DNA of 64,000 bases from assembly GCA_035551355.1 (NCBI GenBank), contig DASZNF010000088.1, positions 6,675-70,674 on the forward strand, read 5' to 3'. Position 1 is the stretch's first letter. Every line of letters begins with the position of its first letter. This DNA comes from DATATV01 sp035551355 (GTDB lineage Bacteria > Actinomycetota > Actinomycetes > Mycobacteriales > Pseudonocardiaceae). Below the pieces are notes generated by a model. It worked only from the letters and a program-made list of their open reading frames with translations, did no database searches and was not told where the DNA came from. The translations under genes were made by a program, and so were the position numbers. Below are positions 41,716-50,747 of the stretch, piece by piece.

Positions 41716-43305
41716 ATGCGACGAACACGGATGATCACCGGCGGCTCACTGGCCGCCGCAACCATGATCACCAGCCTGATGACCACGACCGGCCCGGCAG
41801 CGGCGGCCGCAACCAACCAAGCTGTCGCCAACCAAGCCGCCACCGACCAATTGGCCTGGGGACCCTGCCCACCCGGCACCCTGACCGCCGGAGAGTCGCG
41901 GCTCCCGGCAGCCGCATCGCTGCAATGCGCCGCCATCACCGTGCCGCTGGACTACCGCGATCCGCACGGTCGCACCATCTCCGTCGAGGTGTCCCGGGTG
42001 GCCAGCCCGGATCCGGCCGCCCGCCGGGGCGTCCTGCTGATCAACCCCGGCGGCCCCGGCGACAGCGGGCTCGGCCTGCCGGTGGACATCGCCGCCCTGG
42101 CCCCGCAGTCCCTGCTCAACGCCTACGACCTGATCGGGTTCGACCCGCGGGGCGTCGGCGCCAGCACGCCAGTGACCTGCGGCATGACCGTCGCTCAGGA
42201 AAGCGACGTGCTGTCCTGGCCGCTGGTGCCCGGCGGCGTGCCGGCCAACGCGGTGGCCGACCGGCAGATCGCCGCGCAGTGCCAGACCGACTCCGGCGCG
42301 GAGCTGCCCGACATCACCACCGCCAACACCGCGCGGGACATGGACCGCATCCGCGTCGCCCTCGGCGAAGCGCGGATCTCCTACCTCGGTTATTCCTACG
42401 GCACCTATCTCGGCGCGGTCTACGCCAACCTGTTCCCGGACCGCACCGACCGCGTCATCCTGGACAGCAACGTCGACCCGGACCTGGTGTGGCACAACGT
42501 AATCCGCTCGTTCGGCCCGGCCGACGAGATCAGATTCCCCGACTTCGAGAACTGGCTGGCCGACCGCTCGGCCCAGTACAACCTGGGCAGCACTCCGCAG
42601 CAGGTGCGCGCCACCTACTTCGCGCTCGCCGCGAAACTGGACGCCACGCCGGAGGGCGGCATCACCGGCAACCTGTTCCGGGACGCCTCCCGCGCCGCGA
42701 TGTACAGCGACAGCCTGTTCCCGCTGCTGGCGCAGCTCTGGCAGGAGTTGGCCGCCGGCACGGCCAGCCTGGTCGCGATGCCGCAGCTGGCAACCGCCCC
42801 CACCACCGCGCCCGCGGACAACGAGGCGGCCGCGCTGCTGGCCGTGTTCTGCGACGACGTGAGCTGGCCGCGGTCGGTCCCCCAGTACGAGGCGGACGTT
42901 GCGCGCGACAGCCGGCTGTTCCCGATCGCCGGCCCGATGGCCGCGGACGTGATGCCGTGCGCATTCTGGGCGGACCGGCCGCGCCAGCCGCTGGTCCCGA
43001 TCACCTCGGCCGGCCCCCGCGACATCCTGTTGCTGGACAACACCCGCGACCCGGCGACGCCCTACTTCGGCGCGCTGGGCATGCGTGCGGCGCTGGGCCG
43101 CCGGGCCGCGTTCGTGACCGTGAACCAGGGTGGCCACGGCGTTTACCTGGTCGCGCCGAACACCTGCGCGAACGACCTGGCCACCGCCTGGCTGGTGACC
43201 GGTGCGCTCCCCGCGGCCGACCAGTACTGCCCAGCGTCGCCGGCCGCCGATTCACAAGCCCAGACCCAGGTCCGGCAGCGACTGGCCCAAACCCTGGGTG
43301 ACTGA
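41716..43305 (+). CDS. secreted TAP-like alpha/beta hydrolase (tripeptidyl aminopeptidase type)
   Basis: 529 residues from the ATG at 41716 with GGGGGCGG upstream; an earlier frame to 41416 is leader. Signal peptide about 1-40 (RRTRMITGGSLAAATMITSL). Catalytic triad: serine in GYSYGTYLG, aspartate in LLLDNTRDPATP and histidine in NQGGHGVY. The split hydrolase domain with a C-terminal TAP-like segment is typical of actinomycete SlpD/Tap proteases, which release tripeptides from secreted proteins. Exported; works outside the cell. Cysteines at LQCAA, TCGM, FCDD, PCAFW and QYCP suggest disulfides. Confidence 0.9.
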   Translation: MRRTRMITGGSLAAATMITSLMTTTGPAAAAATNQAVANQAATDQLAWGPCPPGTLTAGESRLPAAASLQCAAITVPLDYRDPHGRTISVEVSRVASPDPAARRGVLLINPGGPGDSGLGLPVDIAALAPQSLLNAYDLIGFDPRGVGASTPVTCGMTVAQESDVLSWPLVPGGVPANAVADRQIAAQCQTDSGAELPDITTANTARDMDRIRVALGEARISYLGYSYGTYLGAVYANLFPDRTDRVILDSNVDPDLVWHNVIRSFGPADEIRFPDFENWLADRSAQYNLGSTPQQVRATYFALAAKLDATPEGGITGNLFRDASRAAMYSDSLFPLLAQLWQELAAGTASLVAMPQLATAPTTAPADNEAAALLAVFCDDVSWPRSVPQYEADVARDSRLFPIAGPMAADVMPCAFWADRPRQPLVPITSAGPRDILLLDNTRDPATPYFGALGMRAALGRRAAFVTVNQGGHGVYLVAPNTCANDLATAWLVTGALPAADQYCPASPAADSQAQTQVRQRLAQTLGD

Positions 43306-43314
43306 ACGGAGTCC

Positions 43315-43343
43315 GTGGCCGCGCCGGGATCATCGCCGCGGCC
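43315..43343. terminator. hairpin between convergent hydrolase and YCII genes
   Basis: TGGCCGCG pairs with CGCGGCCA around a 13-base loop, ten bases after the hydrolase stop, between convergent genes. No T-tract. Confidence 0.4.
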
Positions 43344-43361
43344 AAGCCCGCACAGCCCCGA

Positions 43362-43769
43362 TCAGTCGGTCGTCTTGGGCATCTCGGTCAGGAACGGCCG
43401 CACCTCGAGCCACTCGTAGATGGGCGTGCCACCCGGCCCGGGCGCCGCGGACAGCTCCCCGGCCAGTTCGACCGCGCGATCCCACGATTCGGTGTCGATG
43501 ATCATCCAGCCCGCGATGACGTCCTTGGTCTCGGCGAACGGGCCGTCGGTGACCGGCGGGCGCCCCTCGCCGTCGTAGCGCACGAACGTGCCCTCGGGGC
43601 TGAGCGCGTTTTCGTCCACGAACTCGCCGCTTTTCTCCAGCCGGGCGGCGAAGTCGTTCATGTACTTGATGTGCGCGCCGACCTCCTGCGGGGTCCACTG
43701 ATCCATCGGCGGAAAGGGAACGTGCGGGGTCGGGCCACCTCGATAGTGCTTGAGCAGCAGGTACTTCAC
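43362..43769 (-). CDS. YCII-related (DGPFAETKE) family protein
   Basis: 135 residues from a GTG at 43769 with GAGGGAG upstream. It opens KYLLLKHYRGG and contains TDGPFAETKDVIAGWMII, the DGPF-motif signature of YCII-related proteins, a ferredoxin-like fold of about 120 residues. These genes usually lie next to an ECF sigma factor of the ECF41/SigJ type, but none is found here. Function unknown; cytoplasmic. Confidence 0.9.
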   Translation of the reverse strand: MKYLLLKHYRGGPTPHVPFPPMDQWTPQEVGAHIKYMNDFAARLEKSGEFVDENALSPEGTFVRYDGEGRPPVTDGPFAETKDVIAGWMIIDTESWDRAVELAGELSAAPGPGGTPIYEWLEVRPFLTEMPKTTD

Positions 43770-43863
43770 CGTGGACTCCCTCTCGGTTGCTCGGCCGTGC
43801 TGGCCGATCGTGCCCCAGGGACGGAGCACGCACGCCGTTCTCGACATCGCCGCGAAAGATTCC

Positions 43864-43989
43864 TCAGCGATTCAGCCCGGCCCGGAACCCGCACTGGTGA
43901 ACACCCGACACATCACCGATCTGGCTCTTCGCTGCGGTCAGCACCAGCGCGTTCGTCGACGTCGTCGCGTGGATGACCGAGGTTGCCAT
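43864..43989 (-). CDS. possible small ORF behind palindromic operator
   Basis: 41-codon frame from an ATG at 43989 beginning MATSVIHATTSTNALVLTAA. It looks like the N-terminus of a longer protein cut short. The palindrome at 44006-44021 lies 17 bases upstream. No family recognised; may be a remnant. Confidence 0.25.
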   Translation of the reverse strand: MATSVIHATTSTNALVLTAAKSQIGDVSGVHQCGFRAGLNR

Positions 43990-44005
43990 GTCCGCAGGAT
44001 AACTT

Positions 44006-44021
44006 TGAACAGTCCTGTTCA
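44006..44021. promoter_or_regulatory. TGAACAG-TC-CTGTTCA palindrome
   Basis: Perfect 7-base arms around TC, between the small minus-strand frame and the recombinase. The form suits a TetR-type repressor, but no regulator gene adjoins. It could control either neighbour. Confidence 0.55.
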
Positions 44022-44066
44022 GACTGGCAACCTGACAGTGGGCGGCGTGCGTGCCATGATCGGGCC

Positions 44067-45278
44067 GTGTCCCAGCCCGCCCTCCCGGACGTCTCCGTGC
44101 GCGGTCACCTGCCGGCCGAGGTGTCCTCGGCGCTGGACCGGCGCACCGGCAGCGTGCTGGTCGACGCCGAGCAACTGGCCGCCGCCCGCAACCGGTTCGA
44201 CGACGCCCAGGCCGAATCGCTGGCCCGTTATCTGGGCAGCTCGCAGTCGGCCAACACGGTGCGCGCCTACCGGGCGGACTGGCACGGCTGGCTGGCCTGG
44301 TGCGCCGCCCAGGGCCGCACCGCCCTGCCGGCCGACCCGCTGGACGTGGCCGTCTACCTGGCCGCGGCCGCGGACACCCGCCGCCCCGAGAGCGCGGGTT
44401 GGGCGTTCGCCCCGGCCACTCTGGAACGCAAGGCCGCGGCCATCGCCGCCGTGCACGCCTCGGCCGGGCTGCCGTCCCCGACCCGGGCCGACGTCGTCCG
44501 GCTGACCCTGCGCGGCATCCGGCGGGCCCGCAACGCCCGGCCGAACCGCAAGCGCCCGGTGCTGCTGCACACCCTGGCCGACATGCTCGACCAGCGGCCG
44601 GCCGAGGGCTGGCCGGGCAGTCTGGTCCGGCGCCGGGACGCGGTGCTGCTGCTCATCGGTTTCGCCGGGGCGCTGCGCCGCACCGAGCTGGCCGGGCTGC
44701 GGGTGGAGGACGCCGGCGTCCAGGCGGAGGCACGGACGGGCGAGCCGGTGCTGGTGGTCGAGCTGGCCGCGACCAAGACCGACCCGACCGGCGTGACCGG
44801 TCAGCGGGTGGCGTTGCCGCGGGGGCAGCGCCGGGACACCTGCCCGATCTGCGCGTTCGCCGACTGGACCGACGTGCTGTCCGCGCACCGCGAACTCGGC
44901 GCGACACCGGAGCTCAAAACCTGGCTGGCCGGCCGGAAACCCGCGAGCACCCACCGCTGCCACGACTTCACCGGTACCGCGCTGACCGGCCCGCTGTTCC
45001 CCGGGATCAGCCGGCACGGGCACCTGTCGGCCGCGCCGATCAGCGGCCGGGCCGTCGGCGATCTGGTGAAGCGCTATGCCGAGCGGGCCGGGCTGGACCC
45101 GGCGGCGTTCGCCGGGCACTCGCTGCGCGCCGGGTTCGCCACCCAGGCCGCGCTGGGCGGGGCCAGCGACCGGGAGATCATGCGGCAGGGCCGCTGGTCC
45201 AACGCGGCGACCGTGCACCGCTACATCCGCACCGCGAACCCGTTGGAGGACAACGCGGTCACCAAGCTCGGCCTGTAG
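44067..45278 (+). CDS. tyrosine recombinase with CPIC insert
   Basis: 403 residues from a GTG at 44067. Core-binding domain about 45-150 (SANTVRAYRADWHGWLAWCAAQGR, seen as NTVRAYRADWHGWLAW). Catalytic residues: R204 (GALRRTEL), a lysine in ATKTD, H351 and R354 (GHSLRAGF), W377 in place of the second histidine (GRWSNAATV) and nucleophile Y386. An insertion with CPICAFADW between the lysine and the HxxR box is typical of a class of actinobacterial recombinases not tied to phages. The target site is unknown and no tRNA adjoins. Different from the recombinase at 12709. Confidence 0.9.
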   Translation: MSQPALPDVSVRGHLPAEVSSALDRRTGSVLVDAEQLAAARNRFDDAQAESLARYLGSSQSANTVRAYRADWHGWLAWCAAQGRTALPADPLDVAVYLAAAADTRRPESAGWAFAPATLERKAAAIAAVHASAGLPSPTRADVVRLTLRGIRRARNARPNRKRPVLLHTLADMLDQRPAEGWPGSLVRRRDAVLLLIGFAGALRRTELAGLRVEDAGVQAEARTGEPVLVVELAATKTDPTGVTGQRVALPRGQRRDTCPICAFADWTDVLSAHRELGATPELKTWLAGRKPASTHRCHDFTGTALTGPLFPGISRHGHLSAAPISGRAVGDLVKRYAERAGLDPAAFAGHSLRAGFATQAALGGASDREIMRQGRWSNAATVHRYIRTANPLEDNAVTKLGL

Positions 45279-45490
45279 CCCGCGGAAAATCGGTTGCCGG
45301 GGCCGGCGGGCTCGATCACGATGACCCGCATGGATCTGTGACGACTGCCGTGTATCCACAGTCGACCTGTCGCGCGAACGACCTCGGAGCCTGACCACCC
45401 GGCCCGAGGCGACGACCGCGCCCTCGTGTGCACCCGTCGGATCCCAGGAGCGGCGAACGCTCCGGCCCAGTCTTGAAATGAACCACATTC

Positions 45491-46069
45491 ATGAATATCG
45501 ATCGCAAGGCCCGGTGGGCCGTGCGCCAATGCGCGCTGCCCACCGTCATTCGCCCCTGCCCGAACTGCCCGGGCACCCACCACCATCCGTCGGGCAAATT
45601 CCGCGTCAACGCCAACGGCAAGCTGCTCGACGTCTGGCTGCTGCTGCACTGCGCGCGGTGCGGCCGCACTTCGAAAGTGCCCGTCCACGAACGGATTCAC
45701 GTTCAGTCGCTGGAGCCCGCTCGCCTGGTTGCGTACGAGACCAACTCTCCGGCCGCGGTGCGGGAGCTCGCGATGAGCGGCTCGCTGGCCGCGAAGAACG
45801 GATACCGCCTCGATTGGAGCGATACCTGGGAACTGGCGACCGACAGCCCCGGCCACGCACTCGACGACCGGGCAGCGCTGCAGGTGCTGATCAGCTTCGA
45901 GCTGCCCGCACCGGTTCGCGTCGAGCGACTGCTCATGCTCGGGCTGCGTCTGAGCCGCACCCGGGTACGACAGCTGTTCGCGGACGGGCAGGTCAATCTG
46001 CCGCTGGCGCCGGATGCCAAGGCCCATCAGGACTTCGAGCTCATCATTGGTCGCAGTCGTCGTCTGTGA
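45491..46069 (+). CDS. DUF1062 domain protein
   Basis: 192 residues from the ATG at 45491. Two cysteine pairs near the N-terminus (RPCPNCPGTHHHPSGKFRVN and LHCARCGRTSKVPVHER) with GKFRVNANGKLLDVWLL between them mark the DUF1062 family, a zinc-ribbon-like domain of unknown function. The C-terminal half, ending in RVERLLMLGLRLSRTRVRQL, resembles an S4-like RNA-binding helix pair. Cytoplasmic. It follows the recombinase after 212 bases. Confidence 0.85.
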   Translation: MNIDRKARWAVRQCALPTVIRPCPNCPGTHHHPSGKFRVNANGKLLDVWLLLHCARCGRTSKVPVHERIHVQSLEPARLVAYETNSPAAVRELAMSGSLAAKNGYRLDWSDTWELATDSPGHALDDRAALQVLISFELPAPVRVERLLMLGLRLSRTRVRQLFADGQVNLPLAPDAKAHQDFELIIGRSRRL

Positions 46070-46255
46070 CCAGGCGCGCGCGGGCAGGTCCGGCCCGAGA
46101 CGCCACCGCTGGATGTCCCAGCCACCGGCGACATCCCGGACTTCGAGGCCGGCGAGATCGGGATGCCGTTCCCGCGGCAGCGTCCGGCGTCCGGATCTGA
46201 TCCGGCTCGAATCCGAACGCGTCTCCGAACTCGTCCATGAAGGCGGGGCAGCCGG

Positions 46256-46966
46256 CTAAGGAGCACCCGTCGCGCCGCCGACCACGGCGTCCGAGGACGG
46301 GGCGGCCTTCTTCCGGCTGCGCTTCTTCGGCTTGGGCGGCACGATCCCGGCCAGGTTCCCGCCGTTGTCGTTGGTGCGCAGCACGAACGGGCGGGTGTCG
46401 GTGTAGCGGATCACCGACAGTGAGCACGGGTCGACCACGATGCGCTGGAACGAGTCCAGGTGCACCCCGAGCGCGTCGGCCAGCACCGACTTGATCACGT
46501 CGCCGTGGCTGCAGGCCAGCCACACCGCCTCCGGGCCGTACTCGGCGGTGATCCGCGCGTCGTGCGCCCGGATCGCCGCCACCGCCCGGGCCTGAACCTG
46601 GGCCAGGCCCTCCCCGCCGGGGAACACCGCGGCCGAGGGGTGCTGCTGCACCACCTGCCACAGCGGCTCCTTGAACAGGGTTTTCAGCTCCCGGCCGGTC
46701 CACTCGCCGTAGTCGACCTCGGCCAGCGCCCCGTCGGTGCGCAGCGGAATGTCGCGCGCGCCGATCAGCGGGGCGACGGTCTGGCGGCAGCGTTGCAGCG
46801 GCGAGGCCACGGCCGCGACCAGCGGAATCTCGGCGAGCCGCTCGACCAGTTTGTCGGCCTGTTTGAGGCCGGTCTCGTCCAGCCCGATCCGGGGGGTCCG
46901 TCCCGCCAGCACACCGGCGCCGTTGGCCGAGGAGCGGGCGTGACGCAGCAATATCACGGTGGCCAC
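46256..46966 (-). CDS. histidine phosphatase (MSMEG_4193-type phosphomutase family)
   Basis: 236 residues from a GTG at 46966 (the frame beyond overlaps the next gene's promoter). Histidine-phosphatase motifs: LLRHARSSANGAGVLAGRT (RHxxS/T), ASPLQRCRQT, EVDYGEWTGREL and LACSHGDVIKS. The C-terminal 35 residues are lysine/arginine-rich (PKPKKRSRKKAAP). It matches the actinobacterial MSMEG_4193 type, whose phospho-substrate is unknown. Divergent from the aldo/keto reductase, as in relatives. The DUF3090 gene commonly downstream in other genomes is absent here. Confidence 0.9.
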   Translation of the reverse strand: MATVILLRHARSSANGAGVLAGRTPRIGLDETGLKQADKLVERLAEIPLVAAVASPLQRCRQTVAPLIGARDIPLRTDGALAEVDYGEWTGRELKTLFKEPLWQVVQQHPSAAVFPGGEGLAQVQARAVAAIRAHDARITAEYGPEAVWLACSHGDVIKSVLADALGVHLDSFQRIVVDPCSLSVIRYTDTRPFVLRTNDNGGNLAGIVPPKPKKRSRKKAAPSSDAVVGGATGAP

Positions 46967-47027
46967 GAAACCGAGCCTACGTGTGTCCCCACGTGGAATG
47001 ATCGCCCGGCCCGTAGGCTCTGGCGGC

Positions 47028-48005
47028 GTGGAACAACGACACCTCGGGCGGAGCGGGCTGCGGGTCTCCCGGATGGCGCTGGGCACCATGAGCTGGGGCG
47101 TGGACACCGAGCCCGACGAGGCCTCCGGCGTGCTGGCCGCGTTCGTGGAAGCCGGCGGCACGCTGCTGGACACCGCCGACGTCTACGGCGACGGGGAAAG
47201 CGAGCGCGTACTGGGCGGCCTGCTGGGCGAGGTGGTGCCCCGCGAGAATGTGGTGATCGCCACCAAGGCGGTGGCCCGGCGCACCGAGGGCCCGTTCGGC
47301 GGCGGCGCCTCCCGGGGCGCGCTGCTGGCCGCGCTGGACGGCTCGCTGAAACGACTTGATGTTGATCACATCGATCTGTGGCAGCTGCACGCCTGGGACC
47401 CCTCGGTGCCCGTCGAGGAGACCCTTGCCGCCCTGGACACCGCGGTGACCAGCGGAAAGGTCCGCTATGTCGGCGTGTCCAACTACACCGGCTGGCAGCT
47501 GGGCACGGCGGCGACCTGGCAGAAGTCGGTGCCCGGGCGTACCCCGATCGTGTGCATGCAAGCGGAGTACTCACTGCTGGAACGGGGCATCGAGCGGGAG
47601 GTGGTGCCCGCGGCCGAGGCGCACGGCATCGGCCTGCTGCCCTGGGCGCCGCTGGGCCGTGGCGTGCTCACCGGCAAATACCGTGGTGGCACCCCCGCCG
47701 ACTCTCGCGGCGCCTCCCAGAAGTTCGCGTCCTACGTGGAGCAGCACCGCACCGAACGGGCCGCCCGGATCGTGGAAGCCGTGGTCACGGCCGCGGAAGG
47801 GCTGGGCACCTCGCCGCTGGCGGTGGCACTGGCCTGGGTGCGCGACCGGCCCGGCGTGGTCGCCCCGGTGGTCGGCGCGCGGGACACCGTGCAGCTCACC
47901 GGGTCGCTGGCCGCCGAGGAACTCACCCTGCCGACCGCGATCCGCGCGGCGCTGGACGACGTGAGCGGCATCGAACTGGGCTACCCCGAGCGTCGCCTGG
48001 GCTGA
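47028..48005 (+). CDS. aldo/keto reductase
   Basis: 325 residues from a GTG at 47028. N-terminal MEQRHLGRSGLRVSRMALGTMSWG-type start (seen as LGRSGLRVSRMALGTMSWG), catalytic Asp/Tyr in LLDTADVYGDG, lysine in VIATKAV and histidine in DLWQLHAWDP, and cofactor loop VGARDTVQL. It is an NADPH-dependent carbonyl reductase of the AKR potassium-channel-beta-like branch. Its start lies 61 bases from the divergent phosphatase and has no ribosome site, so translation may be leaderless. The lipoprotein and DUF5703 genes follow in the same direction. Confidence 0.92.
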   Translation: MEQRHLGRSGLRVSRMALGTMSWGVDTEPDEASGVLAAFVEAGGTLLDTADVYGDGESERVLGGLLGEVVPRENVVIATKAVARRTEGPFGGGASRGALLAALDGSLKRLDVDHIDLWQLHAWDPSVPVEETLAALDTAVTSGKVRYVGVSNYTGWQLGTAATWQKSVPGRTPIVCMQAEYSLLERGIEREVVPAAEAHGIGLLPWAPLGRGVLTGKYRGGTPADSRGASQKFASYVEQHRTERAARIVEAVVTAAEGLGTSPLAVALAWVRDRPGVVAPVVGARDTVQLTGSLAAEELTLPTAIRAALDDVSGIELGYPERRLG

Positions 48006-48107
48006 GTTCGCCGCCCGGGCACCGAGCGGCAAACGGGTACCTGCGCGTGACCTTGACGGCTGGTTCGTGGATGCTGGAGAGAAGCTTCAGATGTCGGAGG
48101 TCCCGTT

Positions 48108-49121
48108 TTGCGCCATTTCGTCGGACTGGTCGCTCTCGTGCTGGTCAGCGCGACCGCGCTCGCCGGATGCTCGTCGAGCAAGTCCCAGACGGATCTACAG
48201 GTAGCGCCCAATCTGGTCGCCGCGACGGCGGCCAGTTCCCCGCCTCCGGCCGTCACCCCTGCGGGTGATGTGATCCCGCTGCCGGGCAACGCCTCCGCGA
48301 TCGTCACCGACATCCGCAGCGACACCCTGGCCGTGGCCATCGCCAAACCGGCCGAGGTGCTGCTGTTCCCGCTGGCCAACCCGCACGCCACCGCACGTGT
48401 GGTGGCGCTGCCCGGCCCGGTGGACGGGCTGAGCCTGGCCGCCCCGGGCGGTCCGCTGCTCGCCGCGGTGCCCACCGCCAACCAGGTGCTGCGCATCACG
48501 CTGCCCGCGGGCGCGGTCAGCTCGGTGCCCGTGCCGGGCGGCCCGACCAGCGCCGCGCAGCTGGACGGCCAGCTGCTGGTCGCGGTGCCGGCTCGCAAGG
48601 CGGTGGACGTGTTCACCGGCGCCACCCTGGCCCGCACCATCACCGGCGACGTGACCCCGCAGCAGGTGGTGGTGTCCGACGGCAAGGCGGTGCTGCTGGA
48701 CCAGCTGCAGTCGGCGGTGTTCGACATCGAGCTGTCCGGCAAGGGCTCGGTGGGCACCGGGCTGCGCGCCGGGGACGGCGCCACCAATGCGGTGGCCGAC
48801 AACTTCGGCCGGGTGCTGGTCACCGATACCCGGACGGGTGAGTTGCTGGCGTTCAGCGCGGGGCCGGTGCTGATGCGCCAGCGCTACCCGGTGGCCGGTT
48901 CCCCCTACGGCATCGCCTACGACGGCAACCGGGATCTGGCGTGGGTGAGCGTGACGAAACTCAACCAGGTGGTCGGCTTCGCCATGGTCGGCGGGACACC
49001 GGTGCAGAAGTACACCCTGCCCACGGTGCGCCAGCCCGATTCGGTGGCGGTCGACCCGACCAGCGGCCGCGTGTTCGTGGCGTCGGCAGACGGTGGAGGT
49101 GTGCAGGTGATCCAACCATGA
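48108..49121 (+). CDS. lipoprotein with beta-propeller repeats
   Basis: 337 residues from a TTG at 48108 with GGAGG seven bases upstream, which settles the unusual start. Signal peptide with lipobox LAGC (ATALAGCSSSKS). The rest is a series of about 40-residue beta repeats (for example LDGQLLVAVPARKAVDVF, NFGRVLVTDTRTGELLAF, RVFVASADGGGVQVI), so a YncE/SMP-30-like propeller is likely. It is anchored outside the membrane. The function is unknown. The ATGA overlap with the DUF5703 gene couples the two. Confidence 0.88.
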   Translation: MRHFVGLVALVLVSATALAGCSSSKSQTDLQVAPNLVAATAASSPPPAVTPAGDVIPLPGNASAIVTDIRSDTLAVAIAKPAEVLLFPLANPHATARVVALPGPVDGLSLAAPGGPLLAAVPTANQVLRITLPAGAVSSVPVPGGPTSAAQLDGQLLVAVPARKAVDVFTGATLARTITGDVTPQQVVVSDGKAVLLDQLQSAVFDIELSGKGSVGTGLRAGDGATNAVADNFGRVLVTDTRTGELLAFSAGPVLMRQRYPVAGSPYGIAYDGNRDLAWVSVTKLNQVVGFAMVGGTPVQKYTLPTVRQPDSVAVDPTSGRVFVASADGGGVQVIQP

Positions 49122-49345
49122 TCGACAGTGCGACCAGTGACGGGGTGGTCGAAGGAGACTGGGAGTACCAGCCGCTGCGGTTGCCCGCGGATCTCTCCCG
49201 CCGGGCGGCCGCGACGCAGCTGGCCATCCAAGCCGAGTTCGCCGGGTGGGAGTTGTCCCGCGTGCTGCTGTTCTCCGACGGCACCCGCAAGGTGTGGCTG
49301 CGCCGCAGGCGCACCCACCGCCCCGTACCCGACCTGATCACCTGA
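49118..49345 (+). CDS. DUF5703 family protein
   Basis: 75 residues. The core DWEYQPLRLPADLSRRAAATQLAIQAEFAGWELSRVLLFSDGTRKV, seen in parts as DWEYQPLRLP and FAGWELSRVLLF, is the DUF5703 domain known from mycobacteria and relatives next to the same lipoprotein. Its ATG overlaps the lipoprotein stop (ATGA). Cytoplasmic, function unknown; probably acts with the lipoprotein or the aldo/keto reductase in this conserved cluster. Confidence 0.88.
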   Translation: MIDSATSDGVVEGDWEYQPLRLPADLSRRAAATQLAIQAEFAGWELSRVLLFSDGTRKVWLRRRRTHRPVPDLIT

Positions 49346-49641
49346 TCGGGCGTCGCGCGCCAGGGTGATCGGCATCGGAGCCGCTCGCCGCCTCACCGCC
49401 TGTCCGACCGCCCGAAAACCCTCGACCTGAGCTTGACCGTCAGGCCCCGATCCCGGCCGTGCCCGACCGCGACTCCCCCAGGTCCGCCCGCCGGTCAGCC
49501 CTTCCGGCCGCGTGTCCTCCTCCCGCAGCGGTGCGAACACCCCGGTCCGGCGCGCACAGCCCCGCGCGCCCCAGCGCACCGCCACCAGCAGCCCGATCAG
49601 GTGTCCGACGAGGACAACCGCCGCGCGCTGGCCGTGCTCAC

Positions 49642-50682
49642 CTACCTCAGCGCGTAGTGATACACCCCGTCGACCGTGGTCACCGTGGCGCGCTCCTGCA
49701 GTACCAGCACATCCAGGTGACTCATGGTCTCCAGCACCGCGAGCATCGAGTTGAACGGATCCAGCTCGGCCAGCGTGCGCTCCCGCCGGGTCCAGGTCAG
49801 CGTGCCCGCGGCCTCGTACGCGGTCGACGCCCCGGCCCGCACCGCCGCCAGCGTGGTGTCCAGCCGGCGATCGTGGTGCTCCAGCAACGCGTCGATCCGG
49901 GCGTGCGTGCTGTCGGTGACCGGCCCGTGCGCGGGCAGCAGCCGCATGTCCGGCAATCCGCGGACCAGCCGCAGCGATTCCAGGTAGTCCCGCAGCGGGA
50001 ACCGGGTCGGCGCCGATTCGAACCCGATCGAGGGCGTGATGTGCGGCAGCACGTGGTCGCCGGCGAACATCAACCCGGCCGCCGATTCGGTGTACACCAG
50101 GTGGCCGCGGGTGTGTCCCGGCGTGGCGATTGCCCGCAGCTCCCGCCCGCCGACCGAGGCGGTGGTTCCGTCGCCCAACCAGTCATCCGGCGCCTCCCAC
50201 GCCTTCTCGTCCGTCCGCGGCGCCGACCGGACCTGCCCGAACCGCTCGATCACCTCATCCGCGCCGGCCAGCCGCAGCCGCGCGGTGTGCGGCGAGGTGG
50301 CCCGGGCCTCGGAGTCCATCACCGCCTCCAGGGACGGCCGTTCCCCCTCGCCCAGCGCGACGCGGGTACCGAACTCCCGGCGTAGCGTCACCGCCTGCGT
50401 GTAGTGATCGCGATGCACATGGGTGACCAGGAACCGCCGCACATCGCCCAGCCCGGCCTCCAGCGCGTCCAGCGCCGCTTCCAGCTGGGTGCGGGCCTCG
50501 GCGATGGCCCACCCCGAGTCGACCAGCACCAGGTCGTCCCCGTCGCGGACGGCGTACACGTTGACCGCGCGCAGCCCGTCGGTCGGCAGCGGCAGCGGGA
50601 TCCGGAACACCCCCTGAGCCACCCGGTAGGCGCCAGGCGCGGTCCAGTCGGCCGACGGATCGTCGGCGGTCACATCCACCAC
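49642..50682 (-). CDS. metallo-beta-lactamase-fold hydrolase
   Basis: 346 residues from a GTG at 50682 with AGGAAGGA upstream; the larger open frame to 51582 is the shadow of the M20 gene. The metal site is HVHRDHY (HxHxDH), with later ligands in TPGHTRGHLVY and FAGDHVLPH, and a helical C-terminal extension (about 250-346) as in actinobacterial MBL hydrolases near the beta-lactamase/glyoxalase II group. It hydrolyses an unknown ester or thioester. It lies 65 bases downstream of the M20 peptidase on the same strand. Confidence 0.9.
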   Translation of the reverse strand: MVDVTADDPSADWTAPGAYRVAQGVFRIPLPLPTDGLRAVNVYAVRDGDDLVLVDSGWAIAEARTQLEAALDALEAGLGDVRRFLVTHVHRDHYTQAVTLRREFGTRVALGEGERPSLEAVMDSEARATSPHTARLRLAGADEVIERFGQVRSAPRTDEKAWEAPDDWLGDGTTASVGGRELRAIATPGHTRGHLVYTESAAGLMFAGDHVLPHITPSIGFESAPTRFPLRDYLESLRLVRGLPDMRLLPAHGPVTDSTHARIDALLEHHDRRLDTTLAAVRAGASTAYEAAGTLTWTRRERTLAELDPFNSMLAVLETMSHLDVLVLQERATVTTVDGVYHYALR

Positions 50683-50747
50683 GAGAAGGGTCCTTCCTGG
50701 ATCAACCGAAACAGCCCGCGGGCGGCGCGGACAGCGGCGGGGCGGGC

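Noticed and set aside
46070..46255. Possible gene between DUF1062 and the phosphatase
   Set aside because: A rightward frame reads PLDVPATGDIPDFEAGEIG for a stretch, but has no start with ribosome site and no recognisable family; may be a remnant.
49346..49641. Rightward frame ending DNRRALAVLTYLSA
   Set aside because: The last 15 residues look protein-like, but the rest is proline/arginine-rich with no good start. Probably a decayed 3' end at most.
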